A stretch of 42,774 nt of DNA from Oscillospiraceae bacterium (GCA_029218825.1 JAQXSC010000028.1:1-42774); one strand, 5' to 3'; positions 30,592 through 39,159 are shown, numbered from the stretch's first letter. Notes: a model not told the origin generated them from the letters alone. Made by a program: numbers and translations.

Positions 30592-32631
30592 ATGGCTTCT
30601 CTGTATAATGTAAAAATTGAACAACTAAAAGGTGTAGGGAAGAAACGAGGAGAACTTTTCAACAAACTTGGAATTTACTCTGTGGGTGAACTTCTGGAGT
30701 TTTATCCACGTTCATACGAGGATTGGACAACTTCTGAAAATCTCCTGACTGCCAACCACGGAGATGCGGTTTGTGTAAAAGGTCAGGTAGTAACTCCCAT
30801 AAAAAACGGCTTTACAAAAACAGGCAAGTACATATCAAAACTTGAGGTTTTTGACGGAGAGAATACAATGGAAGTGGTGTTCTTTAACAACCGATATATA
30901 AGTTCTATGCTGAAATACGGCGAAACCTACAGTTTTTACGGAAAAATCAGCCGTACACTCAATGGTGTGCAAATGATAGCACCGGAATTTTCCCAAAAGG
31001 ACAGCGACAATATTCATCCAATTTACAACCTGACAGCAGGACTTACAAACAGAATGGTATCAAATGCAGTAAAACAGGCTATTACTATGCTGCCTGAAAA
31101 ACTGAATGACCCATTGCCTGAAAATTTGCGAGAGAAATTTAGCCTGTGTAATTTAAGATTTGCCATAGAAAATATACATTTTCCAAAGGATAACAATTCC
31201 CTTGAAACAGCAAGAAAACGTCTTATTACCGAGGAATTACTTGTGCTTAATTTAGGGCTTAGGCAACTTAAAAATCACCAAAGAGAAAACAACACCAACA
31301 TAGTCAAAAAAGATTTTTCACAGGAATTTGAAAATCTGCTTCCATTCCCTCTGACAAATGCTCAAAAACGTGCAATTTCCGATTGCGTAAAGGATGTTAT
31401 GAATAGAGAAGTTACCCTTAACAGGCTTGTCCAGGGTGATGTGGGTTCAGGTAAAACCGCTGTAGCCGCATCATTGGCATATACGGTGATAAAAAACGGT
31501 ATGCAGGTTGCCTTTATGGCGCCTACGGAATTACTTGCGGAACAGCATTACAAAACCTTTGTAAATTTCTTTAAAAATACAGATATTAACGTATCTATGC
31601 TGACAGGTTCACTAAAACAATCCGAAAAAGATAAAGTCCGTGATGCTGTCCAAAAGGGAGAAATCCAAATAGTTGTAGGTACTCACGCATTGATAACAGA
31701 TAAAACACAGTTTTATAATTTAGGACTTGTGGTTACAGACGAACAGCACAGATTCGGAGTTTCCCAACGTGCAAAATTGCTGTCAAAGGGAAATAATCCC
31801 CACCTGCTTGTTATGAGCGCAACCCCAATCCCACGTACATTAGGATTGATTATTTACGGCGACCTTGATATTTCCATAATAGACGAACTTCCTCCCGGAC
31901 GTCAGAAAATCGACACCCTTCTAATCGGTGAGGATAAACGCCAACGTGCATTAGGCTTTATAAAGCAAGAAGTACTAAAAGGCAGACAGGCATATATTGT
32001 TTGTCCACTTGTTGAAGAGGGGGAAATGGAACTTGCCTCTGCCGAGGAATATGCCGCAGAACTGATGCTCAATTACTTTCAGGATATTCCTGTGGGAATA
32101 CTTCACGGAAAAATGAAAGCCCAAGATAAAGAAAGGGTAATGAAACAATTTTCCGATAACGAATTAAAAATCCTTGTGGCTACTGTTGTAATCGAGGTAG
32201 GCATCGACGTTCCCAATGCCACCATTATGATGATTGAAAATGCGGAACGTTTCGGACTTTCCCAACTTCACCAACTCAGGGGCAGAGTAGGGCGAGGTAA
32301 GGAAAAAAGTTACTGCATACTTGTGTCGAACTATAATTACGGAACTTCCTTTGAACGTCTTAAAACTATGTGTACCACAAGCGATGGTTTTAAAATCGCT
32401 GACGCAGATTTAAAACTGAGAGGGCCGGGCGACTTTTTCGGCTCTCGTCAACACGGACTTCCTCAACTTAATATTTCAAGTTTTGCAGATACCAAAAGCC
32501 TTGAACTGTCACAGAAAATCGCAGATTATGTAATGGCAGATTCTCATAATTTACTTGATGATAATTATCGTGGATTAAAAAGCAAAATATTAAGGCTGTT
32601 TGTAAACACAGGAAACAGTACCCTAAATTAA
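30592..32631 (+). CDS. recG: ATP-dependent DNA helicase RecG
   Basis: RecG reverses stalled replication forks and migrates Holliday junctions. The 679-residue protein has the N-terminal wedge domain (FYPRSYEDW, an OB fold at about 50-150) and the helicase core: Walker A QGDVGSGKTA near 281, the DEQH box (VVTDEQHRFG), SATPIPRTLG, ATVVIEVGIDVPNA, and QLRGRVGRG. The C-terminal LRGPGDFFGSRQHGLP is diagnostic of RecG. Ribosome site CGAGG lies six bases before the ATG. Confidence 0.97.
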   Translation: MASLYNVKIEQLKGVGKKRGELFNKLGIYSVGELLEFYPRSYEDWTTSENLLTANHGDAVCVKGQVVTPIKNGFTKTGKYISKLEVFDGENTMEVVFFNNRYISSMLKYGETYSFYGKISRTLNGVQMIAPEFSQKDSDNIHPIYNLTAGLTNRMVSNAVKQAITMLPEKLNDPLPENLREKFSLCNLRFAIENIHFPKDNNSLETARKRLITEELLVLNLGLRQLKNHQRENNTNIVKKDFSQEFENLLPFPLTNAQKRAISDCVKDVMNREVTLNRLVQGDVGSGKTAVAASLAYTVIKNGMQVAFMAPTELLAEQHYKTFVNFFKNTDINVSMLTGSLKQSEKDKVRDAVQKGEIQIVVGTHALITDKTQFYNLGLVVTDEQHRFGVSQRAKLLSKGNNPHLLVMSATPIPRTLGLIIYGDLDISIIDELPPGRQKIDTLLIGEDKRQRALGFIKQEVLKGRQAYIVCPLVEEGEMELASAEEYAAELMLNYFQDIPVGILHGKMKAQDKERVMKQFSDNELKILVATVVIEVGIDVPNATIMMIENAERFGLSQLHQLRGRVGRGKEKSYCILVSNYNYGTSFERLKTMCTTSDGFKIADADLKLRGPGDFFGSRQHGLPQLNISSFADTKSLELSQKIADYVMADSHNLLDDNYRGLKSKILRLFVNTGNSTLN

Positions 32632-32635
32632 CATC

Positions 32636-32664
32636 TTGTAAAAATAAAGACTTTATATTATAAT
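32636..32664 (+). promoter_or_regulatory. Promoter of the DacF-type carboxypeptidase gene
   Basis: TTGTAA (32636-32641) and TATAAT (32659-32664) are 17 bases apart, followed by GGGAGG upstream of the ATG at 32693. Confidence 0.75.
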
Positions 32665-32692
32665 AGTTTCATATCACAAAGGGAGGTATATT

Positions 32693-34042
32693 ATGAAAAG
32701 AAAAATTTTCTCAATGATTCTTTCCTGTATTATTGTATCTTTAGTAGTTTGCTCTTCTGTGGCTCCTACCTATGCCGCAAACTACAAAAATAAGGTTAAA
32801 TTGCAATCGGAAAGCGCATTGATTGTAAATATGGACACAGGGCAGACCGTATATGAGGTTAAAGCCAACAAAAAAATGTACCCTGCCTCTACTACTAAAA
32901 TTATGACCTATATTGTAGTAGCGGAAAGTATTGAGGATTTTGAAAATACAAAGGTGGAAATCAAGAAACCTGTTTTAGATACTTTGCTTGGAACAGGCAG
33001 TTCTGTTGCAAATGTATCTGCACACGTTGGGGAGGAAATGTCTGTAATTGATTTACTTTACAGTATGATGGTTCCTTCAGGTAACGATGCGGCTGTAGTC
33101 CTTGCAGATTATGTAGGGCAAGGAGATATAAGCAAGTTCGTAGATATGATGAACAAGAAAGCCAAAAAGTTAGGCTGTAACGATACTCATTTTACAAACC
33201 CTGACGGACTTCACGATAAAGATCACTACACTACCGCTACAGACCTTTACAAAATGACAAAGTATGCCTTAACTTTGCCAAAGTTTGCCGAAATAACCGA
33301 CACAGCAACTTATTATGTAGAGGGTGATACATATCCCCTTGTTACAACAAACTATATGATTGACGAAAACCGTGGCGGTGAATATTTCTATACATACGCA
33401 AAGGGTATCAAAACAGGTACAACCGACGAGGCAGGTCACTGTCTTGTAACTTCTGCAAGTGCCGACGGTTATTCATACATAGGTGTATTCTTAAATTCTC
33501 CTATCAATCACGAACATGATGTTTACGGCACAATGATTGACGCAAAGGAACTTTTCAGGTGGGCGCTGACTTCTTTGGAGTTAAGTCCTGTTGCCACAAA
33601 GGAAACACCTATCTGCGAACAAAAACTCAATTTGGCTTGGGGCAAGGATTCAATTCACCTTGTACCGGAGTCAAACATCAACGCAATCGTTCCTAAAGGC
33701 TTTAAGGAAAAGGATATCAAGATTGTAAGGGATATTCCGGAAAGCATCGACGCCCCTGTCGCAGAGGGAGATATCGTAGGTAAAGCGAAAGTATATTATG
33801 TAGGTGACGAGGCGGACGGAAAACAACTTATCGGCACAGTAAACCTTGTGTCCGGTGAAACTGTTGAGCGCAGCGGTATTCTCTATGTACTTGACGTTAT
33901 AAAAAGCATTGTGGCAAGTCCATGGTTCTACCTTGTAATCTGCATAATTATTGTATTGCTGATTATTTACATTATTGTAAGTTCCGTAATCAGACACAGA
34001 AACAAAAAACGCAGAGGCGTAAGACGCTACAGAAACTTCTAA
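32693..34042 (+). CDS. D-alanyl-D-alanine carboxypeptidase (DacF/PBP5 type)
   Basis: This 449-residue low-molecular-weight penicillin-binding protein trims the last D-alanine from peptidoglycan stem peptides. It has a signal peptide (1-28, ending PTYA), the catalytic Ser66-x-x-Lys69 in ASTTKIMTY, SGN in MVPSGNDAAV and KTG in GIKTGTTDEAG. The peptidase domain is followed by a beta-rich stalk and a C-terminal membrane helix (about 402-425) with a basic tail, which is a true helix rather than the amphipathic anchor of E. coli PBP5. All motifs are intact. Which of the dac paralogues it represents (vegetative or spore) cannot be decided. Confidence 0.92.
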   Translation: MKRKIFSMILSCIIVSLVVCSSVAPTYAANYKNKVKLQSESALIVNMDTGQTVYEVKANKKMYPASTTKIMTYIVVAESIEDFENTKVEIKKPVLDTLLGTGSSVANVSAHVGEEMSVIDLLYSMMVPSGNDAAVVLADYVGQGDISKFVDMMNKKAKKLGCNDTHFTNPDGLHDKDHYTTATDLYKMTKYALTLPKFAEITDTATYYVEGDTYPLVTTNYMIDENRGGEYFYTYAKGIKTGTTDEAGHCLVTSASADGYSYIGVFLNSPINHEHDVYGTMIDAKELFRWALTSLELSPVATKETPICEQKLNLAWGKDSIHLVPESNINAIVPKGFKEKDIKIVRDIPESIDAPVAEGDIVGKAKVYYVGDEADGKQLIGTVNLVSGETVERSGILYVLDVIKSIVASPWFYLVICIIIVLLIIYIIVSSVIRHRNKKRRGVRRYRNF

Positions 34043-34048
34043 TAACAC

Positions 34049-34080
34049 AGAGGGTTGATTATTCAGCCCTCTCTTTTTTT
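34049..34080 (+). terminator. Terminator at the convergent dac/SpoIID-like junction
   Basis: AGAGGGTTGA (34049-34058) pairs with TCAGCCCTCT (34063-34072), one G-U pair, then CTTTTTTT. It ends the carboxypeptidase transcript. The stem overlaps the last codons and stop of the opposite gene. Confidence 0.85.
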
Positions 34081-34659
34081 AGAACTGTATTCTGTTATTT
34101 CTACATTATCCAAAAACCTGCCCAAAGCCTCTTTGCAGTCATTTCCCTGTTTAGTCAGGTAATTAATGGTGTTCAGACTGACCCCTACGGTTTTATCTGT
34201 TCTTTTATCATTAACAGCATCCCAAGGACAGGCACATTCTCTTATGTACGGATATTTTTTATTACTGTTTATATGTCCGTTACCACAGTAAAAATAGGGG
34301 ATTTTTGCAATTTTCCCCTTATAGGTAATCACCTTTTTATATGTACTGTTCACAGCATTTTTTATTTTTTTCAGGTGACTTTTGCTGTACTTTTTCAGAA
34401 AATCTTTTTCGGAAATTAACTTTATATTTTCTTTATTGTTGCCGTGTTTATAATTGGAATATCGAATCAAAGTCAGCGCCTTTAAAGTTTCCTCTGTGTA
34501 TTCTTCCATGTAATCGGCGCATACCATTTCCACTACTGTTTCCTGTTCTGTGTAATGCTTTAATTCTATATTGGAAAAATCTTTGTTAATCGCAAATAAC
34601 ATGGGAATTACAAGCATTAAAGATAAAATAAACAGCAATCCGATAACTTTCTTTTTCAT
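34063..34659 (-). CDS. Divergent SpoIID-like extracytoplasmic protein
   Basis: The 198-residue protein has an N-terminal membrane/signal helix (about 5-24). After it comes a region that follows the SpoIID (LytB) fold in order: VVEMVCADYMEEYTEETLKAL (residues 42-62, in parts), then VNSTYKKVITYKGKIAKIPYFYCGNGHIN, YPYIRECACPWD and a final GVSLNTINYL..QGNDCKEALGRFL. SpoIID is a lytic transglycosylase that removes denuded glycan during spore engulfment, using a Glu in the A-E-M motif. Here that place is taken by Asp49 (A-D-Y) and the SGG core is CGNG. It is shorter than true SpoIID (about 330 residues). Function may be altered or lost; the family call is by eye and moderate. Confidence 0.6.
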   Translation of the reverse strand: MKKKVIGLLFILSLMLVIPMLFAINKDFSNIELKHYTEQETVVEMVCADYMEEYTEETLKALTLIRYSNYKHGNNKENIKLISEKDFLKKYSKSHLKKIKNAVNSTYKKVITYKGKIAKIPYFYCGNGHINSNKKYPYIRECACPWDAVNDKRTDKTVGVSLNTINYLTKQGNDCKEALGRFLDNVEITEYSSKKREG

Positions 34660-34694
34660 ATTTTAATCCTATCCAACATTTTGCATATATTTCC

Positions 34695-34723
34695 TTGACA
34701 TAATACTGCCTTAGGTTTAAAAT
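34695..34723 (+). promoter_or_regulatory. Promoter of the acidic-tail membrane protein gene
   Basis: A perfect TTGACA (34695-34700) and TAAAAT (34718-34723) are 17 bases apart. The leader to ATG 34782 is about 50 bases. The gap also must hold the promoter of the divergent SpoIID-like gene, which I could not place with confidence. Confidence 0.7.
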
Positions 34724-34781
34724 ATTATATGAATTTAATGTAGATTAATATAACCTGTGTATATACGGAAGGAATATTTTT

Positions 34782-35975
34782 ATGAAAAAACTTACAAACT
34801 CAAAACTCGCATGGATAACAGCCTTGCCTGTGGGTATTTTTACAATTATTATTAAAGTGCTGCAGGAAATAGGCTTTAAATTTCCTATTGACGACTATAT
34901 GGTGTCATACGGAGTAGTCGGCGTAATACTTGCTATGTTTATAGTAAATATAGTTTTTGTTGCAACAGATAGAAAAACTTCCCCTGTTCATATTCTTAAC
35001 AGGAATATACCTGCGTCTTTATTTGCTTTGTTGTCATCAACCTTTATTACCTCCTATTCTGTACTTGCATTTATTCAGATTTTTCAGGCAGGAGCAATAA
35101 ACTTTGTTGATTTAATATGCGCAGTATTAGGCGTACTTTCGGCAATAGCCTTTGTGTTGGTTGCACTTGCACATTTCCAAGGAAGAAATTATATGCCCCG
35201 TATGGGTGCGTTTTTACTTGTATTGCCCTGTTGGTCTTGTCTATTGTTGATTAACGAGTTTTTGAAAAACCGCACAAATTCAGCGTTGACTATCGACCCT
35301 ATCAAGTTGTTTTCCCTGATTTTTGCTATGATTTTCCTGTATATGGTTTCAATGGTTATCGCAACTGTTGAGGGCAAAAACCCTGTAAAGGCTTGTTTCC
35401 TTTATGGTTTGCCTATGGCTGTATGCGGAGTGGGATTCGGCGCAAAGGTAATCACAAGCGTTTTTGTCAGCGGACTTGACTTTTCCGAAAATTCTTTAGG
35501 ATTTGCTTTCTTTGCTCTATCTTTTTACGGATTTAGCGTAGTTGCCGAGTTGACTAAAACTCTAAAAACAGTTGATGAGCAGATTGTGAAATTCGACGCA
35601 GGAGATATTGACGAGAACAATCGTATGTATGGTGCAGAGGGTGATTCACTGTTAATGCCTGAGGAAAATACAGGCGACTACGAATACGACTATGGCCCCT
35701 CTACAACTGAGGCTGAGGATTTTGTAACCGAACTTGATTACAACTATCTTGAGGAAAAAGATAAGCCTATAAGCGTTGCCTTTGATGAGGAGGATTATAT
35801 TGTTACCTCAGAAACCGACGCAGATGAAAATGATGACGCAATCTATGTTCAAAAGGACAAGGCGGAAAGTTTTGAAAGCGGAATTTTGGAAAGCCGTTAT
35901 GAGGAATTGTCCGAGGAGGATAATAAGAGAATTGACGATTTGATTGCAGAAATCAATTCAAACTGTGAGGAATAA
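34782..35975 (+). CDS. Unknown polytopic membrane protein with long acidic C-terminal tail
   Basis: I do not recognise this 397-residue protein. Residues 1-258 form about eight membrane helices (near 10-30, 42-62, 77-100, 107-130, 142-160, 175-195, 203-226 and 238-257). From about 263 to the end it is soluble and very acidic, with runs such as EEKDKP, FDEEDYI and TDADENDDA, and a predicted helical end (ESRYEELSEEDNKRIDDLIAEI). The tail is likely cytoplasmic and may bind cations or a basic partner protein. The ribosome site GGAAGGA precedes the ATG. It stands alone with its own promoter, upstream of the thrS leader. Confidence 0.75.
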   Translation: MKKLTNSKLAWITALPVGIFTIIIKVLQEIGFKFPIDDYMVSYGVVGVILAMFIVNIVFVATDRKTSPVHILNRNIPASLFALLSSTFITSYSVLAFIQIFQAGAINFVDLICAVLGVLSAIAFVLVALAHFQGRNYMPRMGAFLLVLPCWSCLLLINEFLKNRTNSALTIDPIKLFSLIFAMIFLYMVSMVIATVEGKNPVKACFLYGLPMAVCGVGFGAKVITSVFVSGLDFSENSLGFAFFALSFYGFSVVAELTKTLKTVDEQIVKFDAGDIDENNRMYGAEGDSLLMPEENTGDYEYDYGPSTTEAEDFVTELDYNYLEEKDKPISVAFDEEDYIVTSETDADENDDAIYVQKDKAESFESGILESRYEELSEEDNKRIDDLIAEINSNCEE

Positions 35976-35984
35976 ATTTATTTG

Positions 35985-36013
35985 TTGACAATAGTAGTTA
36001 CAAGTGTTAAAAT
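35985..36013 (+). promoter_or_regulatory. thrS promoter
   Basis: TTGACA (35985-35990) and TAAAAT (36008-36013) are 17 bases apart, so transcription should begin near 36020 and include the whole T-box leader. Confidence 0.8.
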
Positions 36014-36019
36014 AACTTC

Positions 36020-36276
36020 AATAAGTGCGTTGATAAGGATATGACGTTTGGTTTAGTTTTTCAGAGAGTATGCGGTTGGTGTAAGCATATATTCGACCCT
36101 TGCGTTACCACCTTTGAGTTTGTGTAGGAAATGACACAACGGATAGCCCCGTTACAGGCAATTAAGGGTTCTGTAAATCTATTTAGTTTTACATTCGCCA
36201 AAGTTGGGTGGAACCGTGACGTTATAAATTATGTCGCCCCAATATTCTTTTTCGGAATATTGGGGCGTTTTATTTT
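36020..36276 (+). ncRNA. T-box leader for threonyl-tRNA (specifier ACC)
   Basis: The leader has the T-box landmarks in order. CAGAGAG is at 36062-36068, a GGTG-TAAG apical box near 36077-36084, and a specifier stretch ending TTACCACCTTTGAG, in which ACC (36107-36109, Thr) is followed by the usual purine. The T-box TGGGTGGAACCGTG is at 36205-36218. A 13-bp terminator (36235-36247 with 36255-36267) then leads into TTTTATTTT. TTGGG in the T-box can pair with CCCAA of the terminator arm to form the antiterminator. Uncharged tRNA-Thr would let transcription continue into thrS. The upper boundary is set from the predicted start site. Confidence 0.92.
36235..36276 (+). terminator. T-box attenuator terminator
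   Basis: The stem CGCCCCAATATTC (36235-36247) with GAATATTGGGGCG (36255-36267) is perfect over 13 bp and is followed by TTTTATTTT. It is the regulated terminator of the threonine T-box leader. Confidence 0.93.
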
Positions 36277-36298
36277 AATAGGAAAGGAAGTATATTCA

Positions 36299-38242
36299 AT
36301 GATTAATGTTGAATTAAAAGGCGGAGTAGTAAATCAGTACGAAGAAAATATTACTCCGGCAGAAATTGCGAAGTCAATAGGTATGGGACTTTATAAGTCC
36401 GTATGTGTTGCAAAAATTAACGGAGAGATTTTCGATTTACGAACTCCGCTGACATCGGATTGTAAACTTGAGTTGTTGACCTTTGACGATAACAACGGCA
36501 AAAAAGCATTTTGGCACACAGCCTCACACGTACTTGCACAGGCTGTAAAAAGATTATATCCGGATGCAAAATGTGCAATCGGCCCTGCTGTAGATAACGG
36601 ATTTTATTATGACTTTGATGTAAAAAAACCCTTTACAGCAGAGGATTTAGAGAAAATCACAGCAGAAATGAAAAAGATTGTTAAGTCAAAAATTGCTGTT
36701 GAAAAGTTTGAACTTGAGCCTCAGGCTGCTGTCAAAATGTTAGAGGATATGGGTGAAACCTACAAGGTTGAACTTTGCAAGGAACATACAGAAAAAGGTG
36801 AAAAAATCAGTTTTTACAAACAGGATGATTTCACAGACCTTTGTGCAGGTCCTCACCTTATGGATGTTTCCGCAATCAAGGCTATTGCTCTGACTAACTG
36901 CACAGGCGCATATTGGCGAGGTGACGCTAAAAACGCCCAACTTTGCCGTGTATACGGCGTTGCATATCCGAAAGCGTCTATGCTTGAGGAACACTTAAAA
37001 ATGATGGAGGAAGCAAAACTCCGTGACCATAACAAATTAGGCAGAGAACTTGAACTCTTTACAACAGTTGACTACATCGGTCAGGGTCTTCCGATTTTAC
37101 TTCCAAAGGGCGCAAAGATTGTCCAACTTTTACAGCGCTTTGTAGAGGATGAAGAAGCAAGACGCGGTTGGCAGTTGACAAAAACTCCATTAATGGCAAA
37201 ATCCGATTTATATAAAATCAGCGGACACTGGGATCACTATATGGACGGAATGTTTGTAATCGGTGACGAGGAAAAGGACGACGAAGTTTTCGCTATGCGT
37301 CCTATGACCTGTCCTTTCCAGTATCAGGCTTATCTGAACCGTCAGCGTTCCTACAGAGATTTACCCCTACGTTATGACGAAACCTCAACATTATTCAGAA
37401 ACGAGGCAAGTGGCGAGATGCACGGACTTATCCGTGTCCGTCAGTTCACAATTTCCGAAGGCCATTTAATGTGTACTCCGGAACAACTTGAGGACGAGTT
37501 CAGAGGATGTCTTGAACTTGCCGTATTTATGCTGAAAACACTTGGCTTATATGAGGACGTATCCTATCGTTTCTCACAATGGGACCCAAATAATTCAGAA
37601 AAATATATCGGCACGGCAGAACAGTGGGACGAGGCTCAGGGAACAATGCAGAAAATCCTTGACCACCTTGAAATCCCTTATGTTGTAGGTATTGACGAGG
37701 CTGCTTTCTACGGCCCGAAACTTGATATCCAGATTAAGAACGTTTACGGCAAGGAAGATACACTTATCACAATTCAGGTTGACCAGATGCTGTCCGAAAA
37801 ATTTGGTATGGAATACGTTGATAAAGACGGCAAAAAGAAAAATCCTTACATTATTCACAGAACTTCAATCGGTTGCTATGAGCGTACACTTGCTTTGCTT
37901 ATTGAAAAATATGCAGGTGCTTTCCCAATGTGGCTTGCACCTGTTCAGGTTAAACTTCTACCTGTTGCAGACCGTCACCTTGACTATGTTTATGAAGTTA
38001 AGAAAGAACTTGAGTCAAAGGGTATGCGTGTGGAAGTTGACGACAGAAGCGAAAAAATCGGCTATAAAATCAGGGAAACGCAACTTGAGAAAGTTCCTTA
38101 TATGTTCATTATCGGTGACAAGGATATTGAAAACAATGCTGTATCCGTTCGTCATAGAAAAGAGGGCGATTTAGGCTCAATGCCGTTATCACAGTTTATT
38201 GAAATGGCAGTAAAGGAAATTGATACCAAGGAGATAAAATAA
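36299..38242 (+). CDS. thrS: Threonyl-tRNA synthetase
   Basis: ThrS charges tRNA-Thr and edits mischarged serine. The 647-residue protein has an N-terminal TGS domain (1-62), the editing domain with HTASHVLAQAVKRLYP and the HxxxH zinc-like site, DLCAGPHLMDV, then the class II catalytic core with motif 2 (YDETSTLFRNEASGEMHGLIRVRQF in its usual place, zinc ligands in MTCPFQYQAY and later His/Cys), motif 3 RTSIGCYERTLALLIE, and the anticodon-binding domain (VKLLPVADRHLDY). Start at ATG 36299 after GGAAAGGAAG; an in-frame ATG at 36131 lies inside the leader RNA before the T-box and is not used. Regulation is by the T-box. Confidence 0.97.
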   Translation: MINVELKGGVVNQYEENITPAEIAKSIGMGLYKSVCVAKINGEIFDLRTPLTSDCKLELLTFDDNNGKKAFWHTASHVLAQAVKRLYPDAKCAIGPAVDNGFYYDFDVKKPFTAEDLEKITAEMKKIVKSKIAVEKFELEPQAAVKMLEDMGETYKVELCKEHTEKGEKISFYKQDDFTDLCAGPHLMDVSAIKAIALTNCTGAYWRGDAKNAQLCRVYGVAYPKASMLEEHLKMMEEAKLRDHNKLGRELELFTTVDYIGQGLPILLPKGAKIVQLLQRFVEDEEARRGWQLTKTPLMAKSDLYKISGHWDHYMDGMFVIGDEEKDDEVFAMRPMTCPFQYQAYLNRQRSYRDLPLRYDETSTLFRNEASGEMHGLIRVRQFTISEGHLMCTPEQLEDEFRGCLELAVFMLKTLGLYEDVSYRFSQWDPNNSEKYIGTAEQWDEAQGTMQKILDHLEIPYVVGIDEAAFYGPKLDIQIKNVYGKEDTLITIQVDQMLSEKFGMEYVDKDGKKKNPYIIHRTSIGCYERTLALLIEKYAGAFPMWLAPVQVKLLPVADRHLDYVYEVKKELESKGMRVEVDDRSEKIGYKIRETQLEKVPYMFIIGDKDIENNAVSVRHRKEGDLGSMPLSQFIEMAVKEIDTKEIK

Positions 38243-38247
38243 CCTTT

Positions 38248-39057
38248 ATGTATAACAATTCATACAAAGGGTTTGGTAAGAGAAAAAGAAGCAGATACAG
38301 AGGCGGTTACGGTACTGTCAACAGAAGAACAAAGATAAAAAGGGAAAAGGGTACCACTCATTTACAGGTTATCAGAGTGGCGGTCGCCCTGCTTATGGGA
38401 ACGCTTATTATAGGCGGTACAATAATAGGTTTCTGTAATTATGACAGCGGAAATCCAAAGGCTGTTCCGAATAATGACACCTACGTTAAGGATACAGACG
38501 AGGATTTGCTGCGAGTTGTAAACAGAAACAATCCTCTTGACAGTACTTATGTGCCTGAACTTGTTGAATACGAGGGATATTCTGTAAATAAATCAGTTTC
38601 AAAACCTCTTGAAAACCTTTTAGAGGAAGCAAAAAATTCCAACATTGATTTATCCGTCACAGTTGGTTATGTGTCCTATGAAGAACAGGAAAAATTATAT
38701 CAAAAAGAATATAACAGATTAAAGAGCAGCGGTAAATATTCAGACGTTAAGGCGCAGGCAAAGACTGAAACTACCGTGCCGAAGGCTGGGTGTAGCGAAT
38801 CCCAGACAGGACTTTTGGTATCTTTTGCAACATCTGAAAAAAGCAATGATTTTCAGAATACAAAGGCATATAGATTTCTTGAGATGAATTGTGTAAAATA
38901 CGGTTTTGTTCTCCGTTATCCTGAGTCAAAGAAAAGCCTTACTCAAATGGAGGGCAACAGCAGAATTTTCCGTTATGTAGGTAACGACAACGCAATTAAA
39001 ATGATAAGTATGAATATGTGCCTTGAGGAGTACAGTTCATATCTGAAATCAAGATAA
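38248..39057 (+). CDS. VanY-fold protein lacking zinc ligands (probable pseudo-carboxypeptidase)
   Basis: The 269-residue protein has a basic cytoplasmic start, one membrane helix (about 42-62) and an outer VanY/D,D-carboxypeptidase fold. Fold markers are LLRVVNRNNPLDSTYVPELVE, the VGYVSYEEQ loop, NCVKYGFVLRYP and FRYVGN..A..I....CLEEY. The active site is not kept: the family SEHQTGLAVD is SESQTGLLVS here (Ser185 for His, Ser192 for Asp), the EPWHYRYVG motif is NSRIFRYVG (Asn237 for Glu, Ile240 for His), and SGYRS is VGYVS. With all three metal ligands and the catalytic Glu gone it should be inactive as a peptidase and may bind peptidoglycan or a partner. It follows thrS by five bases. Confidence 0.8.
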   Translation: MYNNSYKGFGKRKRSRYRGGYGTVNRRTKIKREKGTTHLQVIRVAVALLMGTLIIGGTIIGFCNYDSGNPKAVPNNDTYVKDTDEDLLRVVNRNNPLDSTYVPELVEYEGYSVNKSVSKPLENLLEEAKNSNIDLSVTVGYVSYEEQEKLYQKEYNRLKSSGKYSDVKAQAKTETTVPKAGCSESQTGLLVSFATSEKSNDFQNTKAYRFLEMNCVKYGFVLRYPESKKSLTQMEGNSRIFRYVGNDNAIKMISMNMCLEEYSSYLKSR

Positions 39058-39089
39058 TTAATTATTTTGAAAAAACTTTAAAAAATTAC

Positions 39090-39118
39090 TTGCTTTTTTC
39101 AAAAATCTATAGTATAAT
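39090..39118 (+). promoter_or_regulatory. rpmE promoter
   Basis: TTGCTT (39090-39095) and TATAAT (39113-39118) are 17 bases apart. The -35 side overlaps a long A/T-only inverted repeat (TTTTGAAAAAA near 39066 with TTTTTTCAAAA near 39095) that could end the preceding vanY-like transcript. Confidence 0.7.
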
Positions 39119-39159
39119 TCTAATGTTAATTTGAATATATTCCGAATGAGGTGAAGAAA

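Noticed and set aside
36131..36298. In-frame ATG that would add 56 residues to ThrS
   Set aside because: It lies inside the T-box leader, before the T-box motif and terminator. The added residues match nothing in ThrS, and a good ribosome site stands before ATG 36299.
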